DNA of 12,727 nt from Candidatus Woesearchaeota archaeon. Its GTDB lineage: Archaea; Nanobdellota; Nanobdellia; Woesearchaeales; ARS49. The first letter of the stretch is position 1; the number at the start of each line of letters is the position of its first letter. The DNA lies in the NCBI GenBank assembly GCA_016203265.1, contig JACQNB010000085.1:1-12727 (forward strand), read 5' to 3'. Both the position numbers and the translations under genes were made by a program. Under the pieces are notes generated by a model. It did not search any database, was not told where the DNA came from, and saw only the letters and a list, made by a program, of their open reading frames with translations. This document shows positions 1-6,172 of this stretch, piece after piece.

Positions 1-6
1 CCCCCT

Positions 7-780
7 ATGCTCCCCGCGCTCGCGAACATCCTCATCGCAGTCGTTATCGTCAGCATCATCTCGTTCGTCGGAGCATTGACGCTGCTGTCCAAGTTCGTCA
101 AGTTCGACAAGATGATGTTCTGGTTCGTTTCCTTCGCGGCCGGTGCCATGCTCGCGGCTGCGTTCTTCGACCTCATTCCCGAGGCTGTGGAAGCTGGCAG
201 CGACCTTCCCATCTTTCTGTTCGTGTTCCTCGGCATGGTGCTGTTCTTCATCGTCGAAAAGCTGCTCTATTGGCATCATTGCCATCACGGCTCGTGCAAT
301 TCGCACCACCATCACAAGCACAAGGGCATGAAGCCCGTCGGCATCCTGAACTTGGTCGGCGACGGCGTGCATAACTTCCTCGATGGCGCGATCATCGCAA
401 GCAGCTACTTGGTCAGCCCGCACTTGGGCATCGTCACCACCTTCGCGGTCATCCTGCACGAGATTCCGCAAGAGATAGGCGACTTCAGCATTCTCATTTA
501 CGCGGGCTTCAGCAAGGCAAAGGCGTTGTTCTTCAACTTCCTGTCGGCCTTGACTGCAGTTGCGGGCGCGCTGACGGCGTACTTCTTCGCGGGCGCGATC
601 GAAAGCGCAGAGCCCGTGATGCTCGCGATGGCCGCCGGCGGATTCATCTACATCGCGGCCGCAGACTTGATCCCAGAACTGCACCACGACCAGGACTATC
701 CAAAGGCGTTGATTCAGCTGGCGTGGTTCGGATTAGGCGCGTTCATCATCTACCTCGTGAGCACGTTCTTCGCGGCGTAA
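7..780 (+). CDS. ZIP-family divalent metal transporter
   Basis: A 257-residue integral membrane protein with about eight hydrophobic segments, the usual size for prokaryotic ZIP transporters, which move Zn2+ or related divalent cations into the cytoplasm. Two family signatures are visible: HNFLDG at residues 122-127 and HEIPQEIGD at 151-159. They lie in the central membrane helices that form the metal site in this family. A histidine-rich loop at about residues 90-106 precedes them, as is typical of ZIP proteins, and probably binds metal. The start is uncertain: only six bases precede this ATG and the frame is open to the window edge, so neither promoter nor an earlier start can be excluded. 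The length agrees with this ATG. The exact metal cannot be told from sequence. The gene appears monocistronic, with a T-rich terminator after it. Confidence 0.92.
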   Translation: MLPALANILIAVVIVSIISFVGALTLLSKFVKFDKMMFWFVSFAAGAMLAAAFFDLIPEAVEAGSDLPIFLFVFLGMVLFFIVEKLLYWHHCHHGSCNSHHHHKHKGMKPVGILNLVGDGVHNFLDGAIIASSYLVSPHLGIVTTFAVILHEIPQEIGDFSILIYAGFSKAKALFFNFLSALTAVAGALTAYFFAGAIESAEPVMLAMAAGGFIYIAAADLIPELHHDQDYPKALIQLAWFGLGAFIIYLVSTFFAA

Positions 781-789
781 GAACGCACG

Positions 790-812
790 TTGTTGTTGCT
801 TTTTTCACCTTG
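790..812 (+). terminator. T-rich terminator after the metal transporter
   Basis: A pyrimidine-rich stretch with six consecutive T at 800-805 begins about 10 bases after the transporter stop and lies before the next promoter. Archaeal RNA polymerase commonly terminates at such T-tracts without needing a hairpin. No stem is evident. Confidence 0.5.
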
Positions 813-828
813 TTCTCCGACCGAAACC

Positions 829-836
829 TTTAAATA
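829..836 (+). promoter_or_regulatory. TATA box of the Doc/RHH operon
   Basis: TTTAAATA preceded by the purine-rich CCGAAACC, which resembles a BRE. Its centre is about 27 bp upstream of the ATG at 860, predicting a leaderless transcript. The upstream in-frame ATG at 839 lies only three bases after this box, so it cannot be on the mRNA made from this promoter. Confidence 0.7.
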
Positions 837-858
837 TTATGTGTATTTATACACATAA
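837..858 (+). promoter_or_regulatory. Palindromic operator, likely for autoregulation of the Doc/RHH operon
   Basis: A perfect inverted repeat with 10-bp arms, TTATGTGTAT and ATACACATAA, separated by TT. It fills the space between the TATA box and the predicted transcription start at about 860. A protein bound here would block initiation. Ribbon-helix-helix antitoxins typically bind such palindromes in their own promoters, so the second gene of this operon is the obvious candidate binder. That assignment is inference. Confidence 0.7.
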
Positions 859-859
859 A

Positions 860-1201
860 ATGTATGAACTCATGAGTGAAAAGGACATCATCGCGTTCAA
901 TCAGGCATTCGACAAAGGAACGGTCATCAACAAAAGCAGCCTTTCCTTCGCGGTCGAAGAGGCAAACCACACCAAAAGCTGGCTCCGCGGATGCGCCGTG
1001 CTCGTGCGCGCCATCCTCATCGACCACGTGTTTGAGGAAGGCAACAAGCGGACGGCCGCGAGCGTCATCGGCGCTTACCTTGACGAACAAGGGTTATTGT
1101 ACAATGAAGAAGCAATACCGAAAGCAGTGACAAAAATACTCATGAAGAACATGACAAACATCAGAACCATAGAACGGGTGATTAACGATGTCATCATTTA
1201 A
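860..1201 (+). CDS. Doc/Fic-fold protein, probable toxin of a toxin-antitoxin pair
   Basis: A 113-residue protein with the Fic-fold active-site motif HVFEEGNKRTA at residues 56-66. It matches HxFx(D/E)GNxR but has the NKR ending of Doc rather than GR, and lacks the second arginine of adenylylating Fic enzymes (Ala67). Doc of phage P1 is a kinase of elongation factor Tu, so a kinase activity on a translation factor is the best guess; the archaeal target is unknown. The single-domain length of about 110-125 residues fits Doc. I chose the start at 860 because it sits 27 bp from the TATA box centre; 872 is an alternative, and the ATG at 839 lies inside the operator. The gene overlaps the following RHH gene by 14 bases, which suggests translational coupling. 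Here the toxin gene comes first, the reverse of phd-doc. Confidence 0.82.
   Translation: MYELMSEKDIIAFNQAFDKGTVINKSSLSFAVEEANHTKSWLRGCAVLVRAILIDHVFEEGNKRTAASVIGAYLDEQGLLYNEEAIPKAVTKILMKNMTNIRTIERVINDVII
1177..1182 (+). promoter_or_regulatory. Ribosome binding site of the RHH gene
   Basis: GGTGAT, complementary to the archaeal 16S 3' end, five bases before the ATG at 1188 and inside the end of the Doc-like gene. It gives the antitoxin its own initiation site although the operon promoter looks leaderless. Confidence 0.5.
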
Positions 1202-1418
1202 GGAAACCGGGCTGAACTTCATCAAGAACCATCCGCGCATCTTCAGCGCACTGGAAGAATTTGAACGGACAAAGAAAGTCCCGAAGTTCACCTATCGCAA
1301 AAGGATTGACGTGACCATCAACGAGAACGTGCTGAAACGATTCAAGCACTACTGCGAAGAGCACGGCATCAATGTGAGCCGGAAGATTGAACAGTACATG
1401 AAAGAAGAGCTCGCCTAG
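1188..1418 (+). CDS. Ribbon-helix-helix protein, probable antitoxin of the Doc-like toxin
   Basis: A 76-residue protein. Residues 38-44 (KRIDVTI) form an amphipathic beta strand followed by two predicted helices at about 47-58 and 63-74, the order of a ribbon-helix-helix DNA-binding domain, which acts as a dimer with the strands in the DNA groove. The N-terminal 35 residues are charged and could be the part that contacts the toxin, whereas many RHH antitoxins carry that part at the C-terminus. The gene starts inside the 3' end of the Doc-like gene. It probably binds the palindrome at 837-858 and represses the pair. Its stop codon shares bases with the stop of the convergent phosphatase-like gene. 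The family match is by secondary-structure pattern, so the toxin partnership rests mainly on context. Confidence 0.72.
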   Translation: MSSFKETGLNFIKNHPRIFSALEEFERTKKVPKFTYRKRIDVTINENVLKRFKHYCEEHGINVSRKIEQYMKEELA

Positions 1419-1738
1419 ATCTGTCCCGCTCTGCTCTCTTTCGGTTTCATTTGCGCAAACACCGTCTTCATGCGCTCTGCGATTTTGGCTTGCGCTTCCG
1501 CAAACGTAACGCGATCTCCCGCAGGTCCATCAACGGCCCAGAAGACGTTCTTGTACGAACCGACAAGCGCCGGAGGGACATAGTTCTTATGGCACAGCAC
1601 GTGCACTTCCCGCACGCCGTCCATGAGCTTCTCGAGTTCGCCGACGGCAGCTGACGTTGCGACGCCCTTATCCTGCTCAAACAACTGTTTTGCGTACGCG
1701 CTACGAGTGCCGTCTTCGCACACGAACAGAATGGTCAT
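1415..1738 (-). CDS. Shortened low-molecular-weight phosphatase-like protein with an altered P-loop
   Basis: A 107-residue protein beginning MTILFVCEDGTRSAYAKQLF, which resembles the start of low-molecular-weight protein tyrosine phosphatases and related arsenate reductases. These carry C-x5-R-S, for example in forms like CEGNVGRS. Here the loop is C7-x4-R12-S13, one residue short. A segment near residues 66-74 (FWAVDGPAG) resembles the general-acid loop but lacks the plain Asp-Pro pair. The protein is also shorter than the usual 130-150 residues. It may therefore be inactive, a binding protein, or an enzyme with another mechanism. It begins in an ATGA overlap with the thioredoxin stop codon, so the two are translated as a pair, and thioredoxin-linked chemistry such as arsenate or disulfide reduction is possible. 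A longer upstream reading of this frame is ruled out because it runs antiparallel-framed through thioredoxin coding sequence. Confidence 0.62.
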   Translation of the reverse strand: MTILFVCEDGTRSAYAKQLFEQDKGVATSAAVGELEKLMDGVREVHVLCHKNYVPPALVGSYKNVFWAVDGPAGDRVTFAEAQAKIAERMKTVFAQMKPKESRAGQI

Positions 1739-2052
1739 TTGATGGCCGCGGAAATCTTCGACTTCAGCAGGTTCTCGTCCATCGCGCCCGTGAGGCGTTC
1801 GACTTCCTTGCCGTGCTTGAAGATGACCATGCACGGGATGCCACGGATGTCGTACTGTTGCGCAAGTGATTGATTTGCGTCGACGTCGCATTTGGCGAAG
1901 ACCATCTTGCCCGCGAATTCTTTCGAGACCTTCTCGAAGATGGGCGCGAGCATGCGGCAGGGCGAGCACCAGACGGCCCAATAGTCAACGATGACGGGAA
2001 GGTTGCTTTGGAGAACGTCTTTGGTGAACGTGGCTTGGGTGACGGCGAGCAT
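1735..2052 (-). CDS. trxA: Thioredoxin
   Basis: A 105-residue single-domain thioredoxin, the standard length. The redox-active site is W28-C29-S30-P31-C32, a WCSPC variant of the usual WCGPC; glycine to serine at that position may shift the redox potential. The cis-proline loop is G71-I72-P73, followed by Cys74 where Thr is usual. It reduces cytosolic disulfides and would be recharged by the thioredoxin reductase encoded just upstream on the same strand. A separate TATA box in the 36-bp gap lies about 27 bp from the ATG, so the gene can be transcribed without trxB and probably as a leaderless message. The phosphatase-like gene follows with an ATGA overlap. Confidence 0.95.
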   Translation of the reverse strand: MLAVTQATFTKDVLQSNLPVIVDYWAVWCSPCRMLAPIFEKVSKEFAGKMVFAKCDVDANQSLAQQYDIRGIPCMVIFKHGKEVERLTGAMDENLLKSKISAAIK

Positions 2053-2075
2053 GAAAATACAGAAACATGAAGTGC

Positions 2076-2083
2076 TATTTATA
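2076..2083 (-). promoter_or_regulatory. TATA box of trxA
   Basis: TATAAATA on the minus strand, centred about 27 bp upstream of the trxA ATG at 2052, predicting a leaderless message. It lies between the trxB stop and trxA. Confidence 0.6.
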
Positions 2084-2088
2084 CATTG

Positions 2089-3024
2089 CTACTTCGAATA
2101 TTCCCCGGTCGCCTTCCCGCCCGTCAGCCAACGGTGGCACTCGAGCGCGGCTTTCGCGCCTTCGCCGGCTGCGATGACGGTCTGCTTGTATTTGACGGGC
2201 GTGATGTCTCCGGCAGCGAAGATGCCCGGGCACGAGGTGTTGCCGGCGTCATCCACGATGACCTCGCCCGCGGGATTGAGCTTGCACAAGTCCTTGACCA
2301 TCGTGGAATCGGCAACGTGACCGATTTCTGAGAACACGCCGTCGAGCTTGAGTTCCTGTTTCTGCTTGGTGTTGACATCCTCAATCTCGAAGCAGGTGAC
2401 ATACTTGTCGCCCTTGATTGCGACGGGAGCATGATTCAGGATGAACGTGACTCCTTCGAGTGCCTTGACTTTCTTGACCGTGATTTCGTCGGCTCGAAAT
2501 TGGTCTCTGCGGTGCACGAGCGTTACTTTTGCGCCGACGTGCTGGAGTTCTTCCACCGCCTCCAATGCCGCATTGCCGCCGCCGATGACGGCGACTGCTT
2601 TGTTCTTGTACAAAGGAGCATCGCACGTTGCACACGTGCTCAATCCGCGGCCCAGGAACTCTTTTTCTCCCGGAATATTCAATGGTCGCGGCAGCTTGCC
2701 GTGGCACAGGATGACGGCTTTGCAGTCTTCCTTGGAGCCGTCGTCAAAGTGGATATGAAATTGTTTTTCGCCTTTTTTTTCAACCGTGATGACCTTGCCC
2801 GTTCTTGTTTCCGCGCCGAAATGTTCGGCGTGCTCCTTGAATTTGGCCATCAAATCCCAACCCGTAGAAACGATAAATCCGGGATAATTCTCGATGTGCG
2901 ACGTCAGGTTGGTCTGGCCGCCGTACTCAGGCGAGATGACGAGCGTTTTGAGGGCTTTGCGGCACGCATAAATCGCCGCGGTAAGCCCTGCAGCTCCACC
3001 CCCGATAATCACCACATCGTACAT
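2089..3024 (-). CDS. trxB: Thioredoxin reductase
   Basis: A 311-residue flavoprotein of the low-molecular-weight thioredoxin reductase family. In order it shows the FAD dinucleotide-binding GGGAAG at about residues 8-13, the redox-active CATC at 131-134, the NAD(P)-binding GGGNAA at 148-153, HRRDQFRA at 171-178 (the basic residues that favour NADPH in this family), and the C-terminal FAD motif GIFAAGD at 267-273. It transfers electrons from NAD(P)H to thioredoxin, whose gene follows. I start it at 3024 (MYDVVIIGGG) because the TATA centre is about 26 bp upstream. An in-frame ATG at 3042 would add six residues, but they would be encoded by a palindrome that lies between the TATA box and the predicted transcription start. 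Confidence 0.95.
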   Translation of the reverse strand: MYDVVIIGGGAAGLTAAIYACRKALKTLVISPEYGGQTNLTSHIENYPGFIVSTGWDLMAKFKEHAEHFGAETRTGKVITVEKKGEKQFHIHFDDGSKEDCKAVILCHGKLPRPLNIPGEKEFLGRGLSTCATCDAPLYKNKAVAVIGGGNAALEAVEELQHVGAKVTLVHRRDQFRADEITVKKVKALEGVTFILNHAPVAIKGDKYVTCFEIEDVNTKQKQELKLDGVFSEIGHVADSTMVKDLCKLNPAGEVIVDDAGNTSCPGIFAAGDITPVKYKQTVIAAGEGAKAALECHRWLTGGKATGEYSK

Positions 3025-3042
3025 GACTGATCGACCAGTCAT
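3023..3042 (-). promoter_or_regulatory. Palindromic operator candidate at the trxB start
   Basis: A 20-bp inverted repeat in which nine of ten base pairs match. The arms read ATGACTGATC and GACCAGTCAT on the plus strand, the mismatch being the pair 3030/3035. It runs from just downstream of the TATA box across the predicted transcription start and into the start codon. That is a typical repressor position in archaea. A redox-responsive regulator is plausible but none is identified in the window. Confidence 0.6.
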
Positions 3043-3046
3043 TCGC

Positions 3047-3054
3047 TATATAAA
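3047..3054 (-). promoter_or_regulatory. TATA box of trxB
   Basis: TTTATATA on the minus strand, centred about 26 bp upstream of the ATG at 3024. It faces away from the response-regulator promoter at 3073-3080. Confidence 0.65.
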
Positions 3055-3072
3055 GATTATGACGCGCAAACC

Positions 3073-3080
3073 TTTAAAAA
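3073..3080 (+). promoter_or_regulatory. TATA box of the receiver gene
   Basis: TTTAAAAA preceded by GCGCAAACC, which resembles a BRE. The centre is about 26 bp upstream of the ATG at 3103, predicting a leaderless message. Confidence 0.65.
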
Positions 3081-3102
3081 GGCCCTGAAGGAAGAAGGGA
3101 GC

Positions 3103-3480
3103 ATGAAAACCATCCTCTGCGTGGATGACAACGCGCAATTGCGCGGCCTGTACGCGAGCGTCTTGGGCCAGGACTACCACGTCGAGACCGCGCCGGACGG
3201 ACCGAGCGCGCTTGCGTTGTTGGAACGGAAGAAACCCGACCTGCTCCTGACCGACTACCGGATGCCGGGCATGGACGGGTTGGAACTGGTCGGCAAGGCG
3301 CGCGCGCAGCATCCTGATCTTGCCTGCATCATCATGAGCGGCAGCTGGGATAACGAGAACCAAAGTCCTGATATCGCCCTCACCCTCGGCGTCAAGGAAT
3401 GCCTGACCAAGCCCATCTCCCCAAGTTTGCTCAGAAACGTCGTGCAGAAATATCTTCCCGTGTCAGCAACCCTTTTATAG
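3103..3480 (+). CDS. Stand-alone response regulator receiver (CheY-like)
   Basis: A 125-residue protein consisting only of a receiver domain. The conserved residues are present: the acidic pair D8 and D9, the phosphorylated aspartate D51 in TDYRMPGMDG, S79 at the switch position, and K103 in LTKP. It should accept phosphate from a histidine kinase and act through protein contacts, as there is no DNA-binding output domain. No kinase gene is in the window, so its partner is unknown. The reading frame ends within the TATA box of the DNA polymerase gene, so the two genes are tightly packed but have separate promoters. Confidence 0.93.
   Translation: MKTILCVDDNAQLRGLYASVLGQDYHVETAPDGPSALALLERKKPDLLLTDYRMPGMDGLELVGKARAQHPDLACIIMSGSWDNENQSPDIALTLGVKECLTKPISPSLLRNVVQKYLPVSATLL
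3473..3480 (+). promoter_or_regulatory. TATA box of polB, containing the receiver stop codon
   Basis: TTTTATAG, whose last three bases are the TAG stop of the receiver gene. The centre is about 24-25 bp upstream of the polB ATG at 3501, slightly closer than for the other genes here but consistent with a leaderless start. Confidence 0.5.
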
Positions 3481-3500
3481 TTCTCGACGACAATTCACCC

Positions 3501-5924
3501 ATGATCACGTTGCGTTTCTTCCTCACGGACATCTCATACCGCATCGAAGCCAACAAGGCAGTCGTGCACCTGTATGGGAGAACGAAGGAAGGCGAGGTCG
3601 TGTGCGTGCATGACGAGACGTTCGAGCCGTACTTCTACGTGCTGCCGAGGAATCCGACGATCAAGGACGAACTCGAAACGCTGAAAGCCAGCGACAAGGG
3701 CAATGCGTACTCGGTTGTTCGCGTCGAGGAAGTCATGCGCAAGGTCAACGAGCAGGAACAGCGCCTGTTCAAGGTCACGGTGAACCTGCCGTCGGGCGTT
3801 CCCGTGCTCAGGGACGCCATCAAGGGCCATCCGGCAGTCAAGGACTGCTTCGAATACGACATCACGTTCGTGCGCAGATATTTGATTGACAAGGGACTTC
3901 AGCCATTGACGCTCGTCGAGGCAAAGGGCCAACCGCACACGGAACGCTCGCGCGTGCCCGTCCTGAAGGCCGCGAGCGTGAAGCAGGCCTCAGATGAGAC
4001 CCTGACGCCAAACATCGTGTCGTTCGACATCGAGACATACAATTCCGGCGGCAAGGTCCAGATGGACAAGGACCCCATCCTGATGATCGCGTTCTGGGGC
4101 AAAAATGTCAGAAAAGTGCTCACGTGGAAACGGTTCGAGACGGCGGATCCGGTCGAATTCCTGCCGACGGAAGCAGACATGCTGCAGCGCTTCAAGGAAA
4201 TCGTGGGGGAGCTCAAGCCCGACATCCTCGCGGGCTATTATTCCGACGGATTTGACTTGCCGTTCATCATCAAGCGCGCGAAAAAGTACAAGATTCCGAT
4301 GGACTTCAGTCTCGACGGCAGCGAAGTCAAAGTAGAGGGCAAGACGCAGAGCACGGTCAAGATCGCGGGCATCGTGCACGTGGACATGCTGAAGTTCATC
4401 CGCAAGATCATCGGGCGTTCGATGCAGACGGACGTGTTCACGTTGGACGCGGTCGCGAAAGAGCTGCTGGGTGAGGGAAAAGCAGTCGTCGACCTCGACA
4501 GCCTGCCGCGCGCCTGGGACGCGAACCAGGGACTGGCCGAATACGCCGCATACAACCTGCAGGACACCAAGCTCACGTACCACCTGTGCGAAAAGATCCT
4601 GCCGAACATGATGGAATTCGTCAAATTGATCGGCGTGCCGTTGTGGGACATCAACCGCATGAGTTTTTCGCAACTGGTCGAATGGTACATCATCAAGCAG
4701 GCGTCCATCGCGCATGAGGTCGTCATGAATCGCCCCGGCTACCAGCAGCAGATGGGCAGAATGACGGCGCGTTTCAAGGGCGCGCTCGTGTACGAGCCGA
4801 CGCCTGGGCTGTACGACGACATCGTCGTGTTCGACTATCGTTCCTTGTATCCAAGCATCATCGCGTCGCATAACATTTCTCCCGGCATGCTGAACTGCGC
4901 GTGCTGTCCGGATGCGCCGAAAGTGCCGTTTGCCGACGCCGAGATGCGGTTCTGCGTCAAGCGAAAGGGGTTTTTGTCGTTCATCATCGAGGACATCATC
5001 ACGCATCGCGCAAGAATAAAGGAACTGCTGAAAAAGGAGAAGGATGTGCTCTTGTCGGCGAGAAGCGAGGCGTTGAAGGTGCTCGCGAACGCGTTCTACG
5101 GCTATCTCGGGTTCGCGCCCGCGCGCTGGTATTCGTTCGAGTGCGGCCAGAGCGTGACTGCCTATGGCCGCCACTACATCACGGACGTCATCGAGCAGGC
5201 GAAAAAGGGGGGATTCATCGTTCTCTACAGCGACACGGACTCCATTTTTTTGCTGCTCGGCAAGAAAACAAAGGAAGACGCCGTGCGTTTTGTCGAACAC
5301 ATCAACAAGAGCCTTCCCGGCCTGATGGAACTGGACTATGAAGGGTTCTATCCGCGCGCGCTGTTCGTCGCGACGAAAGGTTCCGACGCCGGGGCAAAGA
5401 AAAAATATGCGCTCATCGACAAGAAAGGAGTCCTGAAGATCCGCGGATTCGAGACCGTGCGGCGAAACACGTCGTTCATCGCGAAGGACGCGCAAAGGGA
5501 AGTGTTGCAGATTATTCTCGGGGAGGGCGACGCGCAAAAGGCCGCCGCGCACGTGAAACAAATCGTTGCTGACTTGAAAACCAACAGGATTCCGTTGGCG
5601 AAAGTCGTCATCTGGACGCAACTGACCAAGGACGTGTCTGAATACGGTTCGATTTCGCCGCATGTTGCCGCTGCCAAGCGGTTGGCAGACCGCGGCACGC
5701 CCGCGAAAGCCGGCGAGATGATCAAGTATGTCGTGATGAAAGGCACGGGCAAGATTCGGGATCGGGTGAAATTGGAGGACGAGGCGAAGCAAGAGGAGTA
5801 CGACGGCGACTACTACATCGAGCACCAGGTGATTCCGGTCGTGGAGAAGATTTTTGAGGTCTTGGGCATTTCCGTGGACGAATTGGAGAAGAAAGGACAG
5901 CAGAAGACGTTGGGCGGATTCTAG
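3501..5924 (+). CDS. polB: Family B DNA polymerase (archaeal PolB)
   Basis: An 807-residue replicative DNA polymerase with 3'-5' proofreading, of usual length for archaeal PolB and without inteins. Exonuclease motif I is FDIETY (D176, E178), motif II is YYSDGFDLPF (about 246-255, D252), and motif III is YNLQD (Y351, D355). Polymerase motif A is DYRSLYPSI (from D445), motif B is KVLANAFYG (K526-G534), and motif C is YSDTDS (D578, D580). The C-terminus ends QKTLGGF, a PIP-box-like tail for PCNA. In motif II the usual Asn of YN is Tyr247. In the N-terminal domain FEYDITF replaces the FEYDIPF that helps form the uracil pocket in Pyrococcus enzymes. The ATG at 3501 is chosen from promoter spacing and because the family's N-terminus begins there; the frame stays open 34 codons further upstream inside the receiver gene. 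Confidence 0.97.
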   Translation: MITLRFFLTDISYRIEANKAVVHLYGRTKEGEVVCVHDETFEPYFYVLPRNPTIKDELETLKASDKGNAYSVVRVEEVMRKVNEQEQRLFKVTVNLPSGVPVLRDAIKGHPAVKDCFEYDITFVRRYLIDKGLQPLTLVEAKGQPHTERSRVPVLKAASVKQASDETLTPNIVSFDIETYNSGGKVQMDKDPILMIAFWGKNVRKVLTWKRFETADPVEFLPTEADMLQRFKEIVGELKPDILAGYYSDGFDLPFIIKRAKKYKIPMDFSLDGSEVKVEGKTQSTVKIAGIVHVDMLKFIRKIIGRSMQTDVFTLDAVAKELLGEGKAVVDLDSLPRAWDANQGLAEYAAYNLQDTKLTYHLCEKILPNMMEFVKLIGVPLWDINRMSFSQLVEWYIIKQASIAHEVVMNRPGYQQQMGRMTARFKGALVYEPTPGLYDDIVVFDYRSLYPSIIASHNISPGMLNCACCPDAPKVPFADAEMRFCVKRKGFLSFIIEDIITHRARIKELLKKEKDVLLSARSEALKVLANAFYGYLGFAPARWYSFECGQSVTAYGRHYITDVIEQAKKGGFIVLYSDTDSIFLLLGKKTKEDAVRFVEHINKSLPGLMELDYEGFYPRALFVATKGSDAGAKKKYALIDKKGVLKIRGFETVRRNTSFIAKDAQREVLQIILGEGDAQKAAAHVKQIVADLKTNRIPLAKVVIWTQLTKDVSEYGSISPHVAAAKRLADRGTPAKAGEMIKYVVMKGTGKIRDRVKLEDEAKQEEYDGDYYIEHQVIPVVEKIFEVLGISVDELEKKGQQKTLGGF

Positions 5925-5954
5925 TACAGGCAAGTGCCCGCCAATATCGCGTCG

Positions 5955-5991
5955 CGTCCTTTTTAAACCGGACAATAACCTTTTTATTTAC
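5955..5991 (+). promoter_or_regulatory. T-rich region: polB terminator and promoter of the small zinc-ribbon gene
   Basis: Two T-tracts, at 5960-5964 and 5981-5985, follow the polB stop and could end its transcript. Each is part of a TATA-like box (TTTTTAAA at 5960-5967 and TTTTTATT at 5981-5988). Predicted starts from these are near 5990 and 6012, giving the next gene a leader of about 10-30 bases. Confidence 0.4.
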
Positions 5992-6022
5992 AGAGCGCAT
6001 AGGCATCAGAAAAGGGCGTCCC

Positions 6023-6172
6023 ATGGTTATCTCACATGATTTCTTCAACCACGTGGAAAACTTGGAACCGCTCTGTCCGGGCTGCCAGATCAAGGTGGTC
6101 TTCGGCTTGACGACCGAGTATCAAGAACAGGCAAAAACGCACGTCTGCAAGACCTGCGGGCATCAGTTCTAG
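6023..6172 (+). CDS. 49-residue zinc-ribbon protein, function unknown
   Basis: A short open frame starting ATG at 6023 and encoding 49 residues with two CxxC knuckles: C18-P-G-C21 and C42-K-T-C45-G. The 20-residue spacing suits a single zinc ribbon. Such small zinc-ribbon proteins bind nucleic acids or proteins in archaea, but this one was not recognised as a known family. No alternative start codon occurs upstream in frame. TATA-like boxes lie 35-60 bp upstream. No clear Shine-Dalgarno sequence is visible. The stop codon overlaps the stop of the convergent gene at a CTAG. The cysteine pattern is the main reason for calling this a real gene. Confidence 0.65.
   Translation: MVISHDFFNHVENLEPLCPGCQIKVVFGLTTEYQEQAKTHVCKTCGHQF

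Noticed and set aside
300..325. The histidine-rich tract as a simple DNA repeat
   Set aside because: It is an irregular run of His codons in the loop of a ZIP transporter, which is normal for the family.
839..859. In-frame ATG at 839 as start of the Doc-like protein
   Set aside because: It lies three bases from the TATA box and inside the palindromic operator, so it would not be on the message; the ATG at 860 fits.
3990..5975. A 661-codon open frame on the minus strand opposite polB
   Set aside because: It lies antisense to an unmistakable DNA polymerase with all motifs, has no recognisable protein pattern, and is rich in Arg, His, Val and Asp as expected from the complement of GC-rich codons. 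It is a shadow frame.
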